Source of the DNA: an uncultured Bacteroidota bacterium
GTDB lineage: Bacteria > Bacteroidota > Bacteroidia > Flavobacteriales > Flavobacteriaceae
Assembly: GCA_903889745.1 (NCBI GenBank)
Contig: CAISYO010000212.1
Coordinates: 1 to 35,358, forward strand
DNA: 35,358 nucleotides
Direction of reading: 5' to 3'
The position numbers and the translations under genes were made by a program. This document shows, one piece after another, positions 19,258 to 27,713 of the stretch (position 1 is the first letter of the stretch; every line of letters starts with the position of its first letter). The notes beneath the pieces were generated by a model, which was given only the letters and a program-made list of their open reading frames with translations, made no database searches and was not told the DNA's origin.

Positions 19258-19347
19258 AAATTTACTTAAACATCTTTTTCAATTTAATATGTTCATTTCA
19301 CAAAATTCACGATATTTGCACCAAAATACAACTACAACGTTTTCGTA

Positions 19348-20355
19348 ATGGAAGAAAGAAACAGAACCTTAGGCGAATTTATCATTGAACATCAAAATTC
19401 GTTTCAATACTCAACAGGAGAATTATCGCGCATTATTAATTCCATTCGGTTAGCGGCTAAAGTAGTAAATTATAAAGTAAATAAAGCCGGATTAGTTGAT
19501 ATTGTAGGCGCTGCTGGCGAACAAAATATTCAAGGCGAAGACCAACAAAAACTAGATGTTTACGCGAATGAAGTCTTTATTCAAACCTTAATTAATCGCG
19601 AAATTGTTTGTGGTATTGGTTCAGAAGAAAATGATGATTTTATTACTGTTGCTGGTTCTGATAATTCGCACAATAATAAATATGTGGTTTTGATGGATCC
19701 GCTTGACGGGTCTTCTAATATTGATGTAAATGTTTCGGTAGGAACTATTTTTTCGGTTTTCAGAAGAATTACACCCGTGGGAACTCCTGTTACTATTGAA
19801 GATTTCTTACAACCCGGAATTAATCAAGTGGCTGCAGGCTATGTAATTTATGGCACATCGACCATGTTAGTATATACAACTGGACATGGGGTTAATGGTT
19901 TTACGTTAAATCCAGCCATTGGAACATTTTATTTGTCGCACCCAAATATGAAATATCCTGAGAAAGGAAATATTTATTCTATTAATGAAGGAAATTATGT
20001 GCATTTTCCACAAGGGGTAAAAGATTATATTAAATATTGTCAGTTAGAAGAAGGCGACAGACCGTATACTTCAAGATATATAGGAAGTTTGGTTTCCGAT
20101 TTTCATAGAAACATGATTAAAGGAGGTATTTATTTATATCCGACCACTTCAAAAACACCTAATGGGAAGTTACGTTTGTTGTATGAATGTAATCCTATGG
20201 CATTTATTGCCGAACAAGCAGGCGGTAAAGCGTCTAACGGTTTTGGAAGAATTATGGAAATTCAGCCAACAGAGTTGCATCAACGTGTTCCATTTTATTC
20301 TGGAAACAAAGAAATGGTAGAAAAAGCAGAAGAGTTTATAGCGAAGGCGAAGTAA
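19348..20355 (+). CDS. fbp: Class 1 fructose-bisphosphatase
   Basis: [16 protein letters not shown]...; [69 protein letters not shown]. Confidence 0.97.
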   Translation: MEERNRTLGEFIIEHQNSFQYSTGELSRIINSIRLAAKVVNYKVNKAGLVDIVGAAGEQNIQGEDQQKLDVYANEVFIQTLINREIVCGIGSEENDDFITVAGSDNSHNNKYVVLMDPLDGSSNIDVNVSVGTIFSVFRRITPVGTPVTIEDFLQPGINQVAAGYVIYGTSTMLVYTTGHGVNGFTLNPAIGTFYLSHPNMKYPEKGNIYSINEGNYVHFPQGVKDYIKYCQLEEGDRPYTSRYIGSLVSDFHRNMIKGGIYLYPTTSKTPNGKLRLLYECNPMAFIAEQAGGKASNGFGRIMEIQPTELHQRVPFYSGNKEMVEKAEEFIAKAK

Positions 20356-20369
20356 TTTTTTTAATGCAT

Positions 20370-20415
20370 AAAACAAAAAAGCACAAACTCATTAGAATTT
20401 GTGCTTTTTTGTTTT
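20370..20415. terminator. Bidirectional intrinsic terminator
   Basis: Perfect 18-bp stem AAAACAAAAAAGCACAAA / TTTGTGCTTTTTTGTTTT with 10-nt loop between convergent fbp and terB. Confidence 0.9.
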
Positions 20416-20428
20416 AAAACAGTTTAAA

Positions 20429-20863
20429 TTATCTGTTCATGTGTTGCATTTCGTATGTGAAGGTGTCTAAATCCACATTCATATCCACTAATTTTAATGC
20501 TTTGTCAACAATATAATTTACGTTTCCTGCTGTAAAACCAAGAGCTAAAGCAAAACGAGTCAATAAATGATGCTCTTTTTCTGCCATAACATGCTCGTCA
20601 GTATAGACCATTCGTGTTAAATCATATAATCGTTCTAAACGATGTGTATGCATTAAAGGTGGGTTAACAGGATATTTCAACGGATTTTCTAAAATTTCTT
20701 CATATTCTGCTTGAGAAATTTCAAGCTTAATGGCTAATTTATCTAAAAATTGTTTTTCCTCTGGAGATATTCCTCCATCCGATAAAGCAACTCTAACAAT
20801 GGCTGAAAAATGTCCTTTGTTTCTGTTTCTAAAACCGCTATCGAATAAATCTGAAATTGACAT
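20429..20863 (-). CDS. TerB family tellurite resistance-like protein
   Basis: RNKGHFSAIVRVALSDGGISPEEKQFLDKLAIKLEISQAEYEEIL...HRLERLYDLTRMVYTDEHVMAEKEHHLLTRFALALGF: TerB-like helical domain. Confidence 0.85.
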   Translation of the reverse strand: MSISDLFDSGFRNRNKGHFSAIVRVALSDGGISPEEKQFLDKLAIKLEISQAEYEEILENPLKYPVNPPLMHTHRLERLYDLTRMVYTDEHVMAEKEHHLLTRFALALGFTAGNVNYIVDKALKLVDMNVDLDTFTYEMQHMNR

Positions 20864-20885
20864 GATGATTGTTTTTTATATAGTG

Positions 20886-20893
20886 CAAAATTA
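20886..20893 (-). promoter_or_regulatory. Candidate -7 box (TAATTTTG) upstream of TerB gene
   Basis: CAAAATTA on + strand, 23 nt upstream of ATG at 20863; -33 not at standard spacing. Confidence 0.4.
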
Positions 20894-20967
20894 CACAAAA
20901 AATCTTTTTTTTGAAACAATTTTATAAGCTTTTCAACAACATTTTATCAACTTAAAAAAATAAATTG

Positions 20968-20975
20968 TAAGTTTG
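20968..20975 (+). promoter_or_regulatory. Candidate -7 box (TAAGTTTG) upstream of HupE/UreJ gene
   Basis: Matches TAnnTTTG, 25 nt upstream of ATG at 20999/21001 region. Confidence 0.4.
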
Positions 20976-20998
20976 AATGTTTCAATAAAAGTATATTT

Positions 20999-21592
20999 AT
21001 GTCTGAGTTTTTATTGTATTTTAATATTGGTCTAAAACATGTATTAGATAGCGCTGCTTATGATCATGTTTTATTTTTAATGGCATTGGTTGTGCCTTTT
21101 ACATTCAAAGATTGGAAAAAAGTACTAATTTTAGTTTCACTTTTCACCATAGGTCACACTGTTGCTTTAATGCTTTCTGTTTTTGAAGTGGTACAAATTA
21201 AAGCTACTATAGTTGAATTTTTAATTCCTATAACGATCCTTATTACAGCGGGGTATCATTTATTTACCGCAGGAAAATCAGCAAAAAAAGAACGCATTTC
21301 TTTTGTTGAAATCGTTACTTTATCCTTTGGAATTATTCACGGACTTGGATTTTCTAATTACTTTAAAACCATATTGCCCGGAAATGCTACCGATAAATTG
21401 TTGCCGTTGTTAGAATTTGCGTTAGGAATTGAAGGCGCTCAACTTATTGTAGTTTTTGTGGTATTGCTATTGGCTTACATAGCACAATCTTTTTTTAGAT
21501 TTTCAAAAAGAGATTGGGCTTTAGTATTGTCGGCATTCATAATTGGTGTAGTTTTGCCAATGTTAATCGAAAGTGAAATTTGGAACAACTAA
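20999..21592 (+). CDS. HupE/UreJ family membrane protein
   Basis: FNIGLKHVLDSAAYDHVLFLMALVVPFTFKDWKKVLILVSLFTIGHTVALML...SFGIIHGLGFSNYF: HupE/UreJ_2-type His motifs and multiple TM helices. Confidence 0.88.
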   Translation: MSEFLLYFNIGLKHVLDSAAYDHVLFLMALVVPFTFKDWKKVLILVSLFTIGHTVALMLSVFEVVQIKATIVEFLIPITILITAGYHLFTAGKSAKKERISFVEIVTLSFGIIHGLGFSNYFKTILPGNATDKLLPLLEFALGIEGAQLIVVFVVLLLAYIAQSFFRFSKRDWALVLSAFIIGVVLPMLIESEIWNN

Positions 21593-22020
21593 TGAAGAAA
21601 GAGAAAAAAGAGAAATACGATAAAGCTTATTTGCGAATTGCCAAAGAATGGGGTAATTTGTCCTATTGTCAGCGTAAAAAGGTAGGTGCAATAATCGTAA
21701 AAAATAAAATGATCATTTCCGATGGTTACAATGGAACGCCATCTGGATTTGAAAATTGTTGCGAAGACGATAACAATGTTACTAAATGGTATGTACTTCA
21801 CGCCGAAGCGAATGCTATTTTAAAAGTAGCGCGTTCTACACAGTCGTGTGAAGATGCTACCTTATATATTACACTTTCTCCTTGTAAAGATTGTAGTAAA
21901 TTAATTCATCAATCGGGGATAAAAAGAGTCGTGTATCATAATGAATACAAAGATACTTCTGGAGTTGATTTTTTAAGAAAAGCCGGCGTTGAGGTAGAAC
22001 TGATTGAGGACTTGAGTTAA
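21592..22020 (+). CDS. Deoxycytidylate (dCMP) deaminase family protein
   Basis: Zn-binding HAEANAIL and PCKDCSK motifs; start moved from 21580 to 21592 (TAATG overlap with upstream stop). Confidence 0.92.
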   Translation: MKKEKKEKYDKAYLRIAKEWGNLSYCQRKKVGAIIVKNKMIISDGYNGTPSGFENCCEDDNNVTKWYVLHAEANAILKVARSTQSCEDATLYITLSPCKDCSKLIHQSGIKRVVYHNEYKDTSGVDFLRKAGVEVELIEDLS

Positions 22021-22021
22021 A

Positions 22022-23602
22022 ATGAAAATCAATAAGGTTTATATCCCATTATTCATTTCCATAATTCTTGCCCTTGGATTTGTATTAGGAAGCACTTTCA
22101 ATGTTTCTTCTGATAAAGGCTTTTTTGTTCGAAATACAAATACCACAAAACTTCACAAGTTAATTGATTTCATCGAAAGAGAATATGTAGATAGCCTGAA
22201 TACCGATTCAATTGTTGATTTAACCGTTAGCGAAATCTTAGCCAAACTTGATCCGCATTCTGTGTATATTCCTAAAAGCGATTTAGAGGCTGTATCCCAA
22301 AGCATGCGAGGCGATTTTGTAGGAATTGGGGTAAATTTCTATATGTTTAACGACACTTTAGCCATCATAAAACCTATTGCAAATGGACCTTCTGAAAAAG
22401 CAGGTTTGAAGGCTGGCGACCGAATTATTTTTGCGGATAAATCACAATTATTCAATAAAAAGTTAGAGACAAACACTTTATTTTCCATCTTAAAGGGCAA
22501 ACAGAATTCTAAAGTGAAATTGACGGTTTATCGAAAATCTGAAAAAAGGAAATTTACCGTTACCCTTACTCGTGATGTAATTCCCATAAAAAGCGTCGAT
22601 GTAGCTATTATGGTATCTAAAACAGCAGGATATATCAAAATAAATCGTTTTGCAGAAACTACCTACGATGAATTTTTAAAAGGGTTAACCCAATTAAAAA
22701 AACTAGGTGCAAACGAAATTATAATTGATTTGAGAGATAACGGGGGAGGTTATCTAGAATCGGCAGTGGCTATAGCAGACGAGTTTTTGAAAAAAGACGA
22801 ACTCATCGTTAAGACCAAAAATAAAAAAGGAAAAGAAAACTTCACTCGAGCTACCGAAAAAGGCATTTTCGAATCAGGAAAAGTAACACTTCTAATTAAT
22901 GAAGATACAGCTTCGGCAAGTGAAATTTTAGCCGGCGCTATTCAAGATAATGATCGCGGAACTATTGTGGGAAGACGCTCTTTTGGTAAAGGTTTAGTCC
23001 AACGAGAAATGCCGCTTGGCGATGGCTCGGCAGTACGATTGACCGTAGCGCGCTATTACACACCTTCAGGGCGTTCCATTCAAAAACCTTATGAAGATAA
23101 AGGCGAAAACTATTTCAACGAATTTCAAAAGCGTTTTGAAACTGGGGAATTATATGAAAAAGATAAAATAAAAATTTCAGACAGCTTAAAATTTAAAACC
23201 AAAAAAGGTAGAATTGTGTATGGTGGAGGCGGCATCATTCCAGATGTTTTTGTTCCTTTAGAAGGGAAACACGGCGAAGAAATGACTATGCTACTTTTGC
23301 AATCGGGATTGATGAATTATTTTGTTTTTGAACAATTGGACCAAAATCGAAAAGTATTCACAAATATGTCGATTTCAGAAATTAAAAAAGAGTTAGCGCA
23401 AAATCCCATCTATTTCAATGCTTTTAAAAATCGAATTAAAGAAAGCGGAATATTTCTAAATTTGGAACAACAAAAAGAAAAAGTGATCCATTATATGCAT
23501 GCCGAATTCGTACAACAATTATTTACAGATCAAGCGTATTTTCAATTGTTGTTGAAAGAAGATAAAATGGTGAATAAGGTGTTGAGTAAGAAAAAGGTTT
23601 AA
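22022..23602 (+). CDS. S41 family carboxyl-terminal processing peptidase (PDZ + tail-specific protease)
   Basis: PDZ (GDFVGIGVNFYMFNDTLAIIKPIANGPSEKAGLKAGDRII), catalytic NEDTASASEILAGAIQDNDRGTIVGRRSFGKGLVQ. Confidence 0.95.
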   Translation: MKINKVYIPLFISIILALGFVLGSTFNVSSDKGFFVRNTNTTKLHKLIDFIEREYVDSLNTDSIVDLTVSEILAKLDPHSVYIPKSDLEAVSQSMRGDFVGIGVNFYMFNDTLAIIKPIANGPSEKAGLKAGDRIIFADKSQLFNKKLETNTLFSILKGKQNSKVKLTVYRKSEKRKFTVTLTRDVIPIKSVDVAIMVSKTAGYIKINRFAETTYDEFLKGLTQLKKLGANEIIIDLRDNGGGYLESAVAIADEFLKKDELIVKTKNKKGKENFTRATEKGIFESGKVTLLINEDTASASEILAGAIQDNDRGTIVGRRSFGKGLVQREMPLGDGSAVRLTVARYYTPSGRSIQKPYEDKGENYFNEFQKRFETGELYEKDKIKISDSLKFKTKKGRIVYGGGGIIPDVFVPLEGKHGEEMTMLLLQSGLMNYFVFEQLDQNRKVFTNMSISEIKKELAQNPIYFNAFKNRIKESGIFLNLEQQKEKVIHYMHAEFVQQLFTDQAYFQLLLKEDKMVNKVLSKKKV

Positions 23603-23603
23603 A

Positions 23604-24119
23604 ATGAGTAGAAGAGATAAATTATTTGATTTACCAATTTACAATAAAGCTGAATTAATTTTAGATTTGGTAAATAGTCTTTTAAATACGATTAGTGAAG
23701 AAGATGAGTATTTGAATGCCACTAAATATATGATGCGAGATGATGCCGCAATAATTTGTGCAAAAATTGCTGGTGCTGAAGGTGGTGATATGTATAGCAT
23801 CCGAATGCAGAATGCAGCTATTATTAGAGATCACGCGATGCATTTATACCTACAAGTTGGAGGTTTACGATTTCACGATTCCTTTAAAGATATCGATTAT
23901 GTTACTTTGATTCGAAAAGAAATTGACGAGTTCAGAGAATTGTTTATCAATTGGGTCGCTAATTTTGATAAAAGTAATTATTATTGGGATGAATGGGAAT
24001 TGTTTAATCCGCCAGGAGCTAAACCACCAGATCCAAATGCATATCAAGACCCAATTAATTGGGATGATTTTACAGAGGGAATGAATTTCGATGATGATGA
24101 GGAAGATACAGAAGAATAA
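23604..24119 (+). CDS. Conserved helical hypothetical protein with acidic C-terminal tail
   Basis: Predicted mostly helical (AELILDLVNSLLNTISEEDEYLNATKYMMRDDAAIICAKIAGAEGG...), starts 1 nt after the upstream stop; ends NFDDDEEDTEE. Confidence 0.75.
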   Translation: MSRRDKLFDLPIYNKAELILDLVNSLLNTISEEDEYLNATKYMMRDDAAIICAKIAGAEGGDMYSIRMQNAAIIRDHAMHLYLQVGGLRFHDSFKDIDYVTLIRKEIDEFRELFINWVANFDKSNYYWDEWELFNPPGAKPPDPNAYQDPINWDDFTEGMNFDDDEEDTEE

Positions 24120-24123
24120 AAAT

Positions 24124-24732
24124 TTACTTCCCTAAAGCATCATGCACCATCGTATGATTTCCGTCATTCCACAACGTTAAAATATCGGTTGCAACGGCAG
24201 CGCCACTTCCGGCAGCAATACTCAATTGGCTTCGGTGACCTGCTAAAACGCCAGCAACATAGATTCCTTCGCACACTAAATGGTCGGTGTTTTTTAATTG
24301 GATTCTATTTTTTATCGCAGAAATTTTCTGATGCGGTTCAATAAAATGCTCCAAGCCTTCAATTGTAAATGGATTACTGGCTCCAATAGCAATAACTACT
24401 ATTTTAGCTTGTAGCGAAGATTTATTTGTAGTTACAGTAAAATTTCCAGCACTACCTGAAATTTCCAGCACTTTTTCGCCATGAATTTGTTGAATATGCG
24501 GATAAGTATTGGTTAAATTTGCTAAACTTTCTTCTAATAATTCTCTTCCTAATTTTCCAGCCGAAATACCGTAAGCATTATTAAAAATGGCATTTTGTAA
24601 AGAAGATGCTTTTTGATGGGCAATAAGTGCCAATTTCTTGTCTGTTGCAAAAGGCTTGTTTTGTGCCGAACCGAGAACCAGTGCGCACGAAACTCCAGAA
24701 ACTCCTGCGCCAATAATTACAACATCTAACAT
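24124..24732 (-). CDS. Short NAD(P)/FAD-dependent oxidoreductase (thioredoxin-reductase-like)
   Basis: N-terminal Rossmann MLDVVIIGAGVSGVSCALVLGSA; C-terminal CEGIYVAGVLAGHRSQLSIAAGSGAAVATDIL. Confidence 0.85.
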   Translation of the reverse strand: MLDVVIIGAGVSGVSCALVLGSAQNKPFATDKKLALIAHQKASSLQNAIFNNAYGISAGKLGRELLEESLANLTNTYPHIQQIHGEKVLEISGSAGNFTVTTNKSSLQAKIVVIAIGASNPFTIEGLEHFIEPHQKISAIKNRIQLKNTDHLVCEGIYVAGVLAGHRSQLSIAAGSGAAVATDILTLWNDGNHTMVHDALGK

Positions 24733-24734
24733 TG

Positions 24735-24932
24735 TTATTCTTTGTTTTTTTCAACAATTATTTTTGAAAAACGTAAAATCAACAATAATAAAATAGCACA
24801 TATGCCAGCAACAATTCCAATAATTGCAATGGTACTATTTCCTTCAAAAGGATGGCTATAATCAATTTGAAATAAGTTGAAACCAATTAATCCTAAAGCA
24901 ATAGCAACGGCTATGTAAGTAAAAATTTTCAT
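24735..24932 (-). CDS. Small membrane protein (two TM segments), hypothetical
   Basis: Hydrophobic segments IFTYIAVAIALGLIGFNLFQI and TIAIIGIVAGICAILLLLILRF; in a tight same-strand cluster. Confidence 0.65.
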   Translation of the reverse strand: MKIFTYIAVAIALGLIGFNLFQIDYSHPFEGNSTIAIIGIVAGICAILLLLILRFSKIIVEKNKE

Positions 24933-24943
24933 GTGTATAGTTT

Positions 24944-25525
24944 CTAAATAAATAATCCTTTAACGTTAGCAGCAAATAATTTTACGGCTATGGCAAGCAA
25001 AATTACACCAAATATTTTACGAATTACGCCTAATCCGTTATTTCCTAACAAGCGTTCAATTTTCCCTGATGATTTTAATACAGCATATACTACTATCACA
25101 TTTATAAGTATAGCAATAATGATATTAATGTTAGCATATACCGCACGCAAAGACAAAATGGTCGTCATTGTTCCTGCTCCCGCAATTAGAGGGAATGCAA
25201 TAGGAACAATAGATGCCGTACTAGGATTATCTTCTTTATATAGACGAATACCTAAAATCATTTCTAAGGCTAGAAAAAATAATACAAACGAACCCGCAAC
25301 GGCAAACGAATTAGCATCAATACCAATAAGTTTTAAAATTTCATCTCCTACAAATAAAAAGGCAATCATAATAACTGCTGCTACAATCGTTGCTTTTTCC
25401 GATTGAATATGACCCATTTTACTGCGTAAGTCTACAATAATTGGAATACTTCCCACAATATCAATTACCGCAAAAAGAATCATGCCTATTGTGAACACAT
25501 CTTTCCAAATAATTCCTGTCTCCAT
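24944..25525 (-). CDS. MarC family membrane protein
   Basis: METGIIWKDVFTIGMILFAVIDIVGSIPIIVDLRSKMG...GSFVLFFLALEMILGIRL...PIAFPLIAGAGTMTTILSLRA: MarC/UPF0056. Start set to ATG 25525; the track's start (25543) is a TTG inside a -7 box. Confidence 0.92.
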   Translation of the reverse strand: METGIIWKDVFTIGMILFAVIDIVGSIPIIVDLRSKMGHIQSEKATIVAAVIMIAFLFVGDEILKLIGIDANSFAVAGSFVLFFLALEMILGIRLYKEDNPSTASIVPIAFPLIAGAGTMTTILSLRAVYANINIIIAILINVIVVYAVLKSSGKIERLLGNNGLGVIRKIFGVILLAIAVKLFAANVKGLFI

Positions 25526-25540
25526 TTCTGTAATTTTGTG

Positions 25541-25548
25541 CAAATATA
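25541..25548 (-). promoter_or_regulatory. Candidate -7 box (TATATTTG) upstream of MarC gene
   Basis: CAAATATA on + strand, 16 nt upstream of ATG at 25525. Confidence 0.45.
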
Positions 25549-25767
25549 AGGATATTGGCTAAAGAACTTTTTTAATTTAACGATACATTATCATATCAAG
25601 TTCAACTAGTATGACGAATTTAAACGCAAAGAGCGCCAAGAAAAAAGTAAAATATATCTGAGAATATCTTTTGAAACAATAAAACTGTCACCATCAGTAT
25701 AATCCTGTTCATCCGCGTTCCAAATTTTCAAAGGCCAATTTTTTTCTAACTTCTGAATTCAAAATCG

Positions 25768-25775
25768 TATCTTTG
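25768..25775 (+). promoter_or_regulatory. Candidate -7 box (TATCTTTG) upstream of DUF3109-type gene
   Basis: Matches TAnnTTTG, 18 nt upstream of ATG at 25794. Confidence 0.45.
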
Positions 25776-25793
25776 CACTTTAATTACTACAAT

Positions 25794-26360
25794 ATGTTTC
25801 AGTTAAATAAAACCATCGTTTCCGAAGAAATCTTAGAAAAAGAATTTGTGTGCAACTTGTCTGCTTGTCAAGGCGCTTGTTGTGTTGATGGCGATGCGGG
25901 AGCACCTTTAGATGCCGAAGAAACCAAGATTTTAGCTGAAATTTTCGAAAAAGTAAAACCATTTCTTCGTCCTGAAGGAGTAAAAGCGATAGAAGCACAA
26001 GGAACACATGTAACTTCAGAATTTGGGGAATTAGAAACGCCATTAATTGATGGAAAAGATTGTGCTTATGTAATTTTTGATGGGAAAACCGCTCTTTGCG
26101 GAATCGAACAGGCTTATAATGAGGGAATTGTAGATTGGAAAAAACCAGTTTCGTGTCATTTATATCCTATCCGTGTAAAAGAATATTCTGATTTTGCTGC
26201 TGTTAATTATCATAAATGGCACATTTGTTCAGATGCTTGTGCTTTAGGGGAAGAATTAGGTGTTCCAGTATACCAATTTGTAAAAGAAGCTTTGGTTAGA
26301 AAATTTGGTCAATCTTGGTATGACGAGTTAGAAAAAGTAGCTCAAGATTTGAAAAAATAA
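25794..26360 (+). CDS. DUF3109 family protein (cysteine-rich, Fe-S/zinc-like)
   Basis: EFVCNLSACQGACCVDGDAGAPLDAEETKIL...CAYVIFDGKTALCGIEQAYNEGIVDWKKPVSCHLYPIRVKEY...KWHICSDACALGEELGVPVYQFVKEALVRKFG. Start moved from TTG 25773 to ATG 25794. Confidence 0.9.
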   Translation: MFQLNKTIVSEEILEKEFVCNLSACQGACCVDGDAGAPLDAEETKILAEIFEKVKPFLRPEGVKAIEAQGTHVTSEFGELETPLIDGKDCAYVIFDGKTALCGIEQAYNEGIVDWKKPVSCHLYPIRVKEYSDFAAVNYHKWHICSDACALGEELGVPVYQFVKEALVRKFGQSWYDELEKVAQDLKK

Positions 26361-26628
26361 TTCTTTATTTCTTTACTAATTATTTGGTCTAAATAGCTTA
26401 TTTTATAGCCTCTCGCAACGTTTTAACGCTTGTTTAATTTCTTTTTAATACACTGATAATCAAATAATTGATTCTTTCATATTAATTTACTTACAAAATC
26501 AGCTTTGTTAAAAACTTAGTCCAATTGTGAATAAGTTTGCCTTTCTTTTTTCATTTCAAATGACAAACTTTGTAGTCTCCTTACAGATCAAATTTTTCAC
26601 CATTTATTATTCATAAAATCACATAGCT

Positions 26629-27606
26629 ATGTCAGTAGTAGAACCTATTTTGCAAGAAAACAAAGACCGATTTGTAATTTTTCCTATTAAACACCAAGAT
26701 ATTTGGGAATGGTATAAGAAACAAGAAGCGTGTATTTGGACCGCTGAAGAAATCGACTTGCATACCGATTTGAATGATTGGAATAATAAATTAAGCGATG
26801 ATGAAAAATATTTTATCAAGCATATTCTTGCTTTTTTTGCAGCTTCTGACGGAATTGTAAACGAAAATTTAGCCGAAAATTTCGTAAACGAAGTGCAATA
26901 TCCTGAAGCTAAATTTTTCTACGGATTTCAAATCATGATGGAAAATATTCATAGCGAAACCTATTCTTTATTGATCGATACGTATGTGAAAGACGAAGTT
27001 GAAAAAAATAAATTATTTCATGCTATTGAAACATTTCCAGCTATTAAAGAGAAAGCTCAATGGGCACTTAAATGGATTGAGTCTGATTCTTTTGCAGAAC
27101 GATTAATTGCTTTTGCAGCCGTAGAAGGAATTTTCTTTTCAGGTTCATTTTGTTCAATTTACTGGTTGAAAAAACGCGGATTAATGCCTGGATTAACCTT
27201 TTCAAATGAATTAATTTCTCGTGATGAAGGAATGCATTGTGATTTTGCCGTGCATTTACATTCGCACCACATTGTAAATAAAGTCCCAAAAGAAAGAATT
27301 ACAGAAATTATTGTAGATGCTTTAAATATAGAACGTCAATTCATAACCGAATCGCTTCCGGTAAGTTTAATTGGAATGAATGCAACGTTGATGACGCAAT
27401 ATTTAGAATTTGTTACTGATAGATTGTTAGTAGAATTAGGTTGCGAAAGAGTTTATAATTCATCTAATCCATTTGATTTTATGGACATGATTTCGTTGCA
27501 AGGAAAAACAAATTTCTTTGAAAAACGCGTAGGTGAATACCAAAAAGCTGGAGTAATGAATTCGGATTCCGAATCAAGTAAAATTAGCTTCGACGCTGAT
27601 TTTTAA
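26629..27606 (+). CDS. nrdB: Ribonucleoside-diphosphate reductase small (beta) subunit
   Basis: [40 protein letters not shown]...[15 protein letters not shown]...[44 protein letters not shown]2 iron ligands. Confidence 0.97.
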   Translation: MSVVEPILQENKDRFVIFPIKHQDIWEWYKKQEACIWTAEEIDLHTDLNDWNNKLSDDEKYFIKHILAFFAASDGIVNENLAENFVNEVQYPEAKFFYGFQIMMENIHSETYSLLIDTYVKDEVEKNKLFHAIETFPAIKEKAQWALKWIESDSFAERLIAFAAVEGIFFSGSFCSIYWLKKRGLMPGLTFSNELISRDEGMHCDFAVHLHSHHIVNKVPKERITEIIVDALNIERQFITESLPVSLIGMNATLMTQYLEFVTDRLLVELGCERVYNSSNPFDFMDMISLQGKTNFFEKRVGEYQKAGVMNSDSESSKISFDADF

Positions 27607-27713
27607 AAATAATTAAAACGTTATAAAATGTCGGGAGACTTACGTTTTTTAATCAATTGTTTATTAACCGAAAGCAAGGAAGGGATTGCTTGTTTTCAAA
27701 ATTTTAAAAGCTT

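Noticed and set aside
20429-20863. TerB as part of a tellurite-resistance/phage-defence ter operon
   Set aside because: No terC/terD/terE or other stress/defence genes nearby; flanked by fbp and HupE/UreJ, so likely a stand-alone TerB-like protein.
24990-25406. 138-aa + strand ORF opposite marC
   Set aside because: Mirror of MarC transmembrane sequence; no independent start signal or family match.
26361-26628. Possible riboswitch or NrdR-box leader in the 268-nt region upstream of nrdB
   Set aside because: No NrdR-box-like palindrome or riboswitch core could be recognised by eye; only a TAAGTTTG -7-like box at 26532-26539 with no -33 at standard spacing.
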